The translations under genes and the position numbers were made by a program. Below, piece after piece: positions 6,290-8,916 of a stretch of DNA of 8,916 bases (position 1 is the first letter of the stretch; each line of letters opens with the position of its first letter). The DNA is from Acidimicrobiia bacterium (GTDB taxonomy: Bacteria; Actinomycetota; Acidimicrobiia; Spongiisociales; UBA5794): assembly GCA_030598905.1 (NCBI GenBank), contig JAUVPA010000060.1, positions 1 to 8,916 of the forward strand. Direction: 5' to 3'. A model generated the notes under the pieces. That model made no database searches, was not told the DNA's origin, and saw only the letters and a program-made list of their open reading frames with translations.

Positions 6290-6426
6290 GGATCTCCCTT
6301 GCCGGGACCGGAGAAGGCCCGGATCGATCGCACATTCCGTTCTTGTATGTTGAATACGTACTTCCTCCGCCGAGCAGGAGCAGCAGGCACCTGCATCGGT
6401 GATCGGTTCTCGAAAGGTGGCCGCCT

Positions 6427-7803
6427 GTGACCGCCCGAACCGCACGGCTCGTCGACGGTCCGATCGGCCCGACGCTGATCAGTCTCACCGCGCCGATGCT
6501 GATCGCGCACTACGCGATGATCGCGTTCAATCTCGTCGACACCGCCTACCTGGGACGATTGGGCACCGCTGAGCTTGCGGCAATCAGCTTCACGTTTCCG
6601 GTCGTGATGATCATCGCCAGCATTTCCCAGGGCCTTGGAACGGGAATGTCAGCAACGATTTCCCAGGCGATCGGGTCTGGCGATGATTCCCGCGTGCAAC
6701 GTCTGACGACGCACGGTTTGGGCCTCGCCGTGATGGTCGTCGTGGCTTTCAGCGTTGCCGGCCTACTCACCATCGACCCAGTGTTTCGGTTGCTCGGAGC
6801 CAGCGACGAAACCCTGCCGCTGATTCGGGACTACATGGTCCTGTGGTACCTCGGCATGGTCGTCCTCATCGTTCCAATGACCGGGAACTACGCGATCAGG
6901 GCTACCGGAGATACCAGGACGCCGGCGATCATCATGACGACGTCTGCCTTCATCAACCTGGTTCTCGATCCGCTCCTCATATTCGGCCCCGGTCCCTTCC
7001 CGGAGCTGGGGATTCAGGGTGCGGCGCTTGCGACGGTTATTGCTCGTTCGGTATCACTGACGGCCTCTCTATACGTGTTGGTCAAGCGGGAGCGGATGGT
7101 GAAACTGGCACGCTTGCGGTGGAACGAGCTATGGGAGTCATGGCGGGCGATTCTGTTCGTGGGAGTTCCCGCCGCTGCGACACAGCTGCTGCTTCCCTTG
7201 TCCATCGCGGTGACAACGTGGCTCGTTGCCAGTCATGGACAACATGCCGTGGCCGCTATGGGAGTTGGGTCTCGTGTCGAGCTCTTCGGCTTCGGCGTGG
7301 TCGTGGCCTTGGGGGTGACCCTTACGCCATTCGTCGGCCAGAACTGGGGGGCGGATCGGACGGATCGGCTCGCACGGGCGATAAGGCTGGCGCAGCGGTT
7401 TGCTCTTGTGTGGGGCGCAGCTCTATTTGTCGTCTTCGCCCTACTGGGTGGACCGATCGCCCGGCTGTTCACGGACGACATTGGAGTGATTCCGGTGGTC
7501 CAGGACTATCTGTTGATCGCTCCAATCGGATATGGGCTTCTCGCCGTGCTGATGGTCAGCTCATCCGCGCTCAATGCACTGCACAGACCAATCCATTCCG
7601 CGGTGCTGAGTGCAGGCCGTCTGTTTGTGCTGTACGTTCCGCTTGCCATCCTCGGGTCGATGGCAGTGGGAGTGAATGGCGTGTTCGCCGCGATGGCGGT
7701 CGCCAATGTGATCGGCGGTGTTGCTGCCTGGCTCGTGGTCAAACACAGGGTCGGACAGCTGTCTGGCGCGAACTCACCTGTAACGGAGCGGATCTCGACC
7801 TGA
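6427..7803 (+). CDS. MATE-family multidrug/toxin efflux transporter
   Basis: A 458-residue inner-membrane protein of about twelve transmembrane helices in two similar halves, the size and pattern of NorM/DinF-type MATE antiporters that export cationic drugs or metabolites using Na+ or H+. The first half has IGPTLISLTAPMLIAHYAMIAFNLVDTAYLGRLG, where D38 of the VDT motif corresponds to the conserved TM1 aspartate, then LAAISFTFPV and GLGTGMSATISQAIGSGD. The mid region has LDPLLIFGPGPFPELGIQGAALATVIA; the second half has TPFVGQNWGAD (300-310), the family's GQN loop, and RPIHSAVLSAGR. The start is GTG 6427, with AGGTGG 6 bases upstream. The 137-base gap before it shows no convincing promoter, only a small inverted repeat GCAGG-CA-CCTGC at 6383-6394. 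Substrate cannot be predicted. Confidence 0.93.
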   Translation: MTARTARLVDGPIGPTLISLTAPMLIAHYAMIAFNLVDTAYLGRLGTAELAAISFTFPVVMIIASISQGLGTGMSATISQAIGSGDDSRVQRLTTHGLGLAVMVVVAFSVAGLLTIDPVFRLLGASDETLPLIRDYMVLWYLGMVVLIVPMTGNYAIRATGDTRTPAIIMTTSAFINLVLDPLLIFGPGPFPELGIQGAALATVIARSVSLTASLYVLVKRERMVKLARLRWNELWESWRAILFVGVPAAATQLLLPLSIAVTTWLVASHGQHAVAAMGVGSRVELFGFGVVVALGVTLTPFVGQNWGADRTDRLARAIRLAQRFALVWGAALFVVFALLGGPIARLFTDDIGVIPVVQDYLLIAPIGYGLLAVLMVSSSALNALHRPIHSAVLSAGRLFVLYVPLAILGSMAVGVNGVFAAMAVANVIGGVAAWLVVKHRVGQLSGANSPVTERIST

Positions 7804-7840
7804 CACTGACGCAGGGGGGAGCTGGTTTTGCTGAGCTTCC

Positions 7841-7869
7841 TTGACGACGCAGAGACCCTCATCCATACT
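7841..7869 (+). promoter_or_regulatory. Candidate cimA promoter
   Basis: TTGACG (7841-7846, 5 of 6 to the -35 consensus) and CATACT (7864-7869, 4 of 6 to the -10 consensus) are separated by exactly 17 bases. A start at 7876-7879 would place the first transcribed base at or within three bases of ATG 7879, giving an almost leaderless short ORF. It lies in the gap after the MATE gene, so cimA would not depend on readthrough. Confidence 0.5.
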
Positions 7870-7878
7870 CGGGCATAC

Positions 7879-7911
7879 ATGGAATATCGCTACCGCATCG
7901 TCATTCCGTAG
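7879..7911 (+). CDS. Candidate isoleucine/valine leader peptide of cimA
   Basis: A 10-codon ORF, MEYRYRIVIP, in which codons 7-9 are ATC GTC ATT (Ile-Val-Ile), stopping at TAG 7909-7911. It starts within a few bases of the predicted transcription start, so it could be translated as a leaderless message, common in actinobacteria. A hairpin begins right after the stop and a terminator-like hairpin lies 32 bases further on, before cimA. Short peptides with codons of the controlled amino acid ahead of branched-chain amino-acid genes are a known attenuation device (for example ilvB of Corynebacterium). A longer version of the same frame would start at TTG 7828 behind GGGGGGAG, adding 17 codons, if transcription comes from upstream. 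The ORF is visible; its function is inference. Confidence 0.45.
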   Translation: MEYRYRIVIP

Positions 7912-7937
7912 GCACGCCCGTCTGACGACGCGCGTGC
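7912..7937 (+). promoter_or_regulatory. Hairpin directly after the candidate leader peptide
   Basis: GCACGC (7912-7917) pairs with GCGTGC (7932-7937) and, inside, CGTC (7919-7922) pairs with GACG (7927-7930) around a TGAC tetraloop, with a single C-C mismatch at 7918/7931. Its 5' arm begins one base after the TAG, so a ribosome at the Ile codons or at the stop would cover it and prevent folding. That is the position of the sensing hairpin in translation-coupled attenuators. Confidence 0.5.
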
Positions 7938-7943
7938 GACGAG

Positions 7944-7966
7944 CCCTCCGCCCGAGCGGGGGGTTT
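7944..7966 (+). terminator. Intrinsic terminator-like hairpin before cimA
   Basis: CCCTCCGC (7944-7951) pairs with GCGGGGGG (7956-7963), eight pairs with one G-U, around a CCGA loop, followed by TTTCTC. It ends 20 bases before the cimA ATG and 160 after the MATE stop. It may close the MATE transcript, act as the attenuator of the cimA leader, or both. The U-run is short (TTT then CTC). Confidence 0.65.
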
Positions 7967-7986
7967 CTCATATCAGGAGCTCGCCG

Positions 7987-8916
7987 ATGACAACGCCCAT
8001 CACCAAGGACTCGATCGAGATCTATGACACCACCCTGCGCGACGGCACACAGCAGGAGGGAATCTCGCTGACGGCCGGAGACAAGCTCCGAGTGAGTCGC
8101 CTGTTGGATGAGCTCGGTGTGTCCTATGTCGAGGGCGGCTGGCCCGGCGCCAATCCGAAGGACAACGAGTTCTTCGCTCGAGCCAAGGACGAACTCGAGC
8201 TTTCGTCGGCAACTCTCGTCGCTTTCGGGGCAACCCGGCGGGCCGGTCGAGAGGCGGACTCCGACGCGCAACTCGACGCACTCCTCGCAGCGGAGACTGA
8301 GGTGGTCTGTCTCGTCGGAAAGAGCTGGGACTATCACGTCAAGGAGGCGTTGCGGACGTCGCTCGACGAGGGCGTTGCCATGGTCGCCGATTCGGTCGAT
8401 TTCTTGCGCTCAAAAGGGCGCCGTGTGTTCTTCGACGCAGAACATTTTTTCGACGGCTACCGGGACAATCCGGAGTTCGCGCTGGCGGTCATCCGAGGCG
8501 CGGCCGAAGCCGGCGCCGAGCGCCTCGTGCTCTGCGACACGAACGGCGGATTCCTCTCCCACGAAGTCGAACGCATCATCGGTGAGGTGACAGACGCATT
8601 GCCGGATCAGACGTTCGGCTGCCACTTCCACAACGACTCCGGCCTTGCCGTTGGAAACTCCCTGGTGGCGGTGCGCCTCGGCGTCAAACAGGTCCAGGGC
8701 TGCATCAACGGCTACGGCGAGCGGACCGGAAACGCCGACCTGTGCAGTGTCATTCCCAACCTCGCCGTCAAGATGGGCTACGAAACGATCCCGGAGGATC
8801 GGCTGTCCCGATTGACCACCGTTTCTCACCACGTGGCAGAGATCGTCAATTTGACCCTGGACCCGCACCTCCCATACGTCGGTATGTCGGCATTCACCCA
8901 CAAAGCCGGCCTCCAC
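7987..8916 (+). CDS. cimA: (R)-citramalate synthase, N-terminal 310 residues (partial, runs off right edge)
   Basis: The enzyme condenses pyruvate with acetyl-CoA to (R)-citramalate, the first step of the threonine-independent route to 2-oxobutyrate and isoleucine. The frame is open to the last base; full-length relatives are about 520-540 residues, so the end of the DRE-TIM barrel and the C-terminal allosteric (LeuA dimer) domain are missing. Visible signatures are IYDTTLRDGTQQEGI (12-26, with R18 and metal ligand D19), LGVSYVEGGWPGANPKDNEFF (43-63), FFDAEHFFDGY (148-158), LCDTNGG (182-188), the HxH metal ligands in CHFHNDSGLAVGN (H213, H215) and NGYGERTGNADL (241-252). The VEGGWPGxNPKD string separates this citramalate synthase group from ordinary LeuA and homocitrate synthase. 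ATG 7987 has AGGAG 7 bases upstream. It has its own leader structures just before it. Confidence 0.93.
   Translation, partial: MTTPITKDSIEIYDTTLRDGTQQEGISLTAGDKLRVSRLLDELGVSYVEGGWPGANPKDNEFFARAKDELELSSATLVAFGATRRAGREADSDAQLDALLAAETEVVCLVGKSWDYHVKEALRTSLDEGVAMVADSVDFLRSKGRRVFFDAEHFFDGYRDNPEFALAVIRGAAEAGAERLVLCDTNGGFLSHEVERIIGEVTDALPDQTFGCHFHNDSGLAVGNSLVAVRLGVKQVQGCINGYGERTGNADLCSVIPNLAVKMGYETIPEDRLSRLTTVSHHVAEIVNLTLDPHLPYVGMSAFTHKAGLH

Noticed and set aside
6290..6340. CCGGG...CCCGG as a terminator of the surface-protein gene
   Set aside because: Only 5 bp with an 11-base loop and no T-run after it.
7868..7956. Perfect 7-bp complement CTCGGGC (7868-7874) to GCCCGAG in the cimA terminator (7950-7956) as an antiterminator
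   Set aside because: If the predicted promoter at 7841-7869 is right, most of the upstream arm precedes the transcription start, so it would not be in the RNA; only possible for readthrough transcripts from the MATE gene.
8410..8916. Minus-strand open frame opposite cimA
   Set aside because: The plus strand here encodes an unmistakable citramalate synthase, so this is its antisense shadow.

Overview
The window is high-GC DNA carrying a compact translation operon on the minus strand (right to left: infC, rpmI, rplT, a SpoU-type rRNA methyltransferase, pheS, pheT) and three plus-strand genes to its right: a secreted SLH-like/beta-helix protein, a MATE transporter, and the start of a citramalate synthase gene. 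The IF3-L35-L20-methyltransferase-PheS-PheT order, the acidic IF3 tail, and the SLH-like repeats built on 'TRGCNPP...FCP...TRxEMAAF' suggest an actinobacterium, possibly of the Acidimicrobiia or a neighbouring deep lineage. That placement is an inference from style, not a database match.

Layout. 1-1200 (-) is the N-terminal half of pheT, cut by the left edge; its ATG overlaps the pheS stop. 1197-2231 (-) is pheS. 2232-2424 is a leader-like gap with a perfect 11-bp hairpin and a weak candidate leader peptide. 2425-3129 (-) is the SpoU methyltransferase. 3180-3536, 3546-3737 and 3749-4315 (-) are rplT, rpmI and infC. infC appears to start at a non-standard AUC codon behind a perfect Shine-Dalgarno. 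4316-4621 is a 306-bp divergent spacer with back-to-back promoter-like elements sharing one GTATAC core, plus an infC leader with a terminator-like hairpin and an overlapping competing hairpin. 4622-6289 (+) is the surface protein, 6427-7803 (+) the MATE exporter, and 7987-8916 (+) the first 310 codons of cimA, running off the right edge.

How it works together. The minus-strand genes supply initiation factor, two 50S proteins, a probable rRNA/tRNA 2'-O-methyltransferase and phenylalanyl-tRNA synthetase. Two RNA-level controls are suggested at its head: IF3 discrimination against its own AUC start, and attenuation in the leader. On the plus strand, cimA (threonine-independent isoleucine synthesis) is preceded by a promoter-like TTGACG-17-CATACT, an almost leaderless 10-codon ORF ending Ile-Val-Ile-Pro, a stable hairpin and a terminator-like hairpin. 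This is the layout expected of isoleucine-responsive attenuation and is the most interesting candidate here. No CRISPR array, transposon, tRNA or rRNA gene was seen, and no wholly new multi-gene system is evident.
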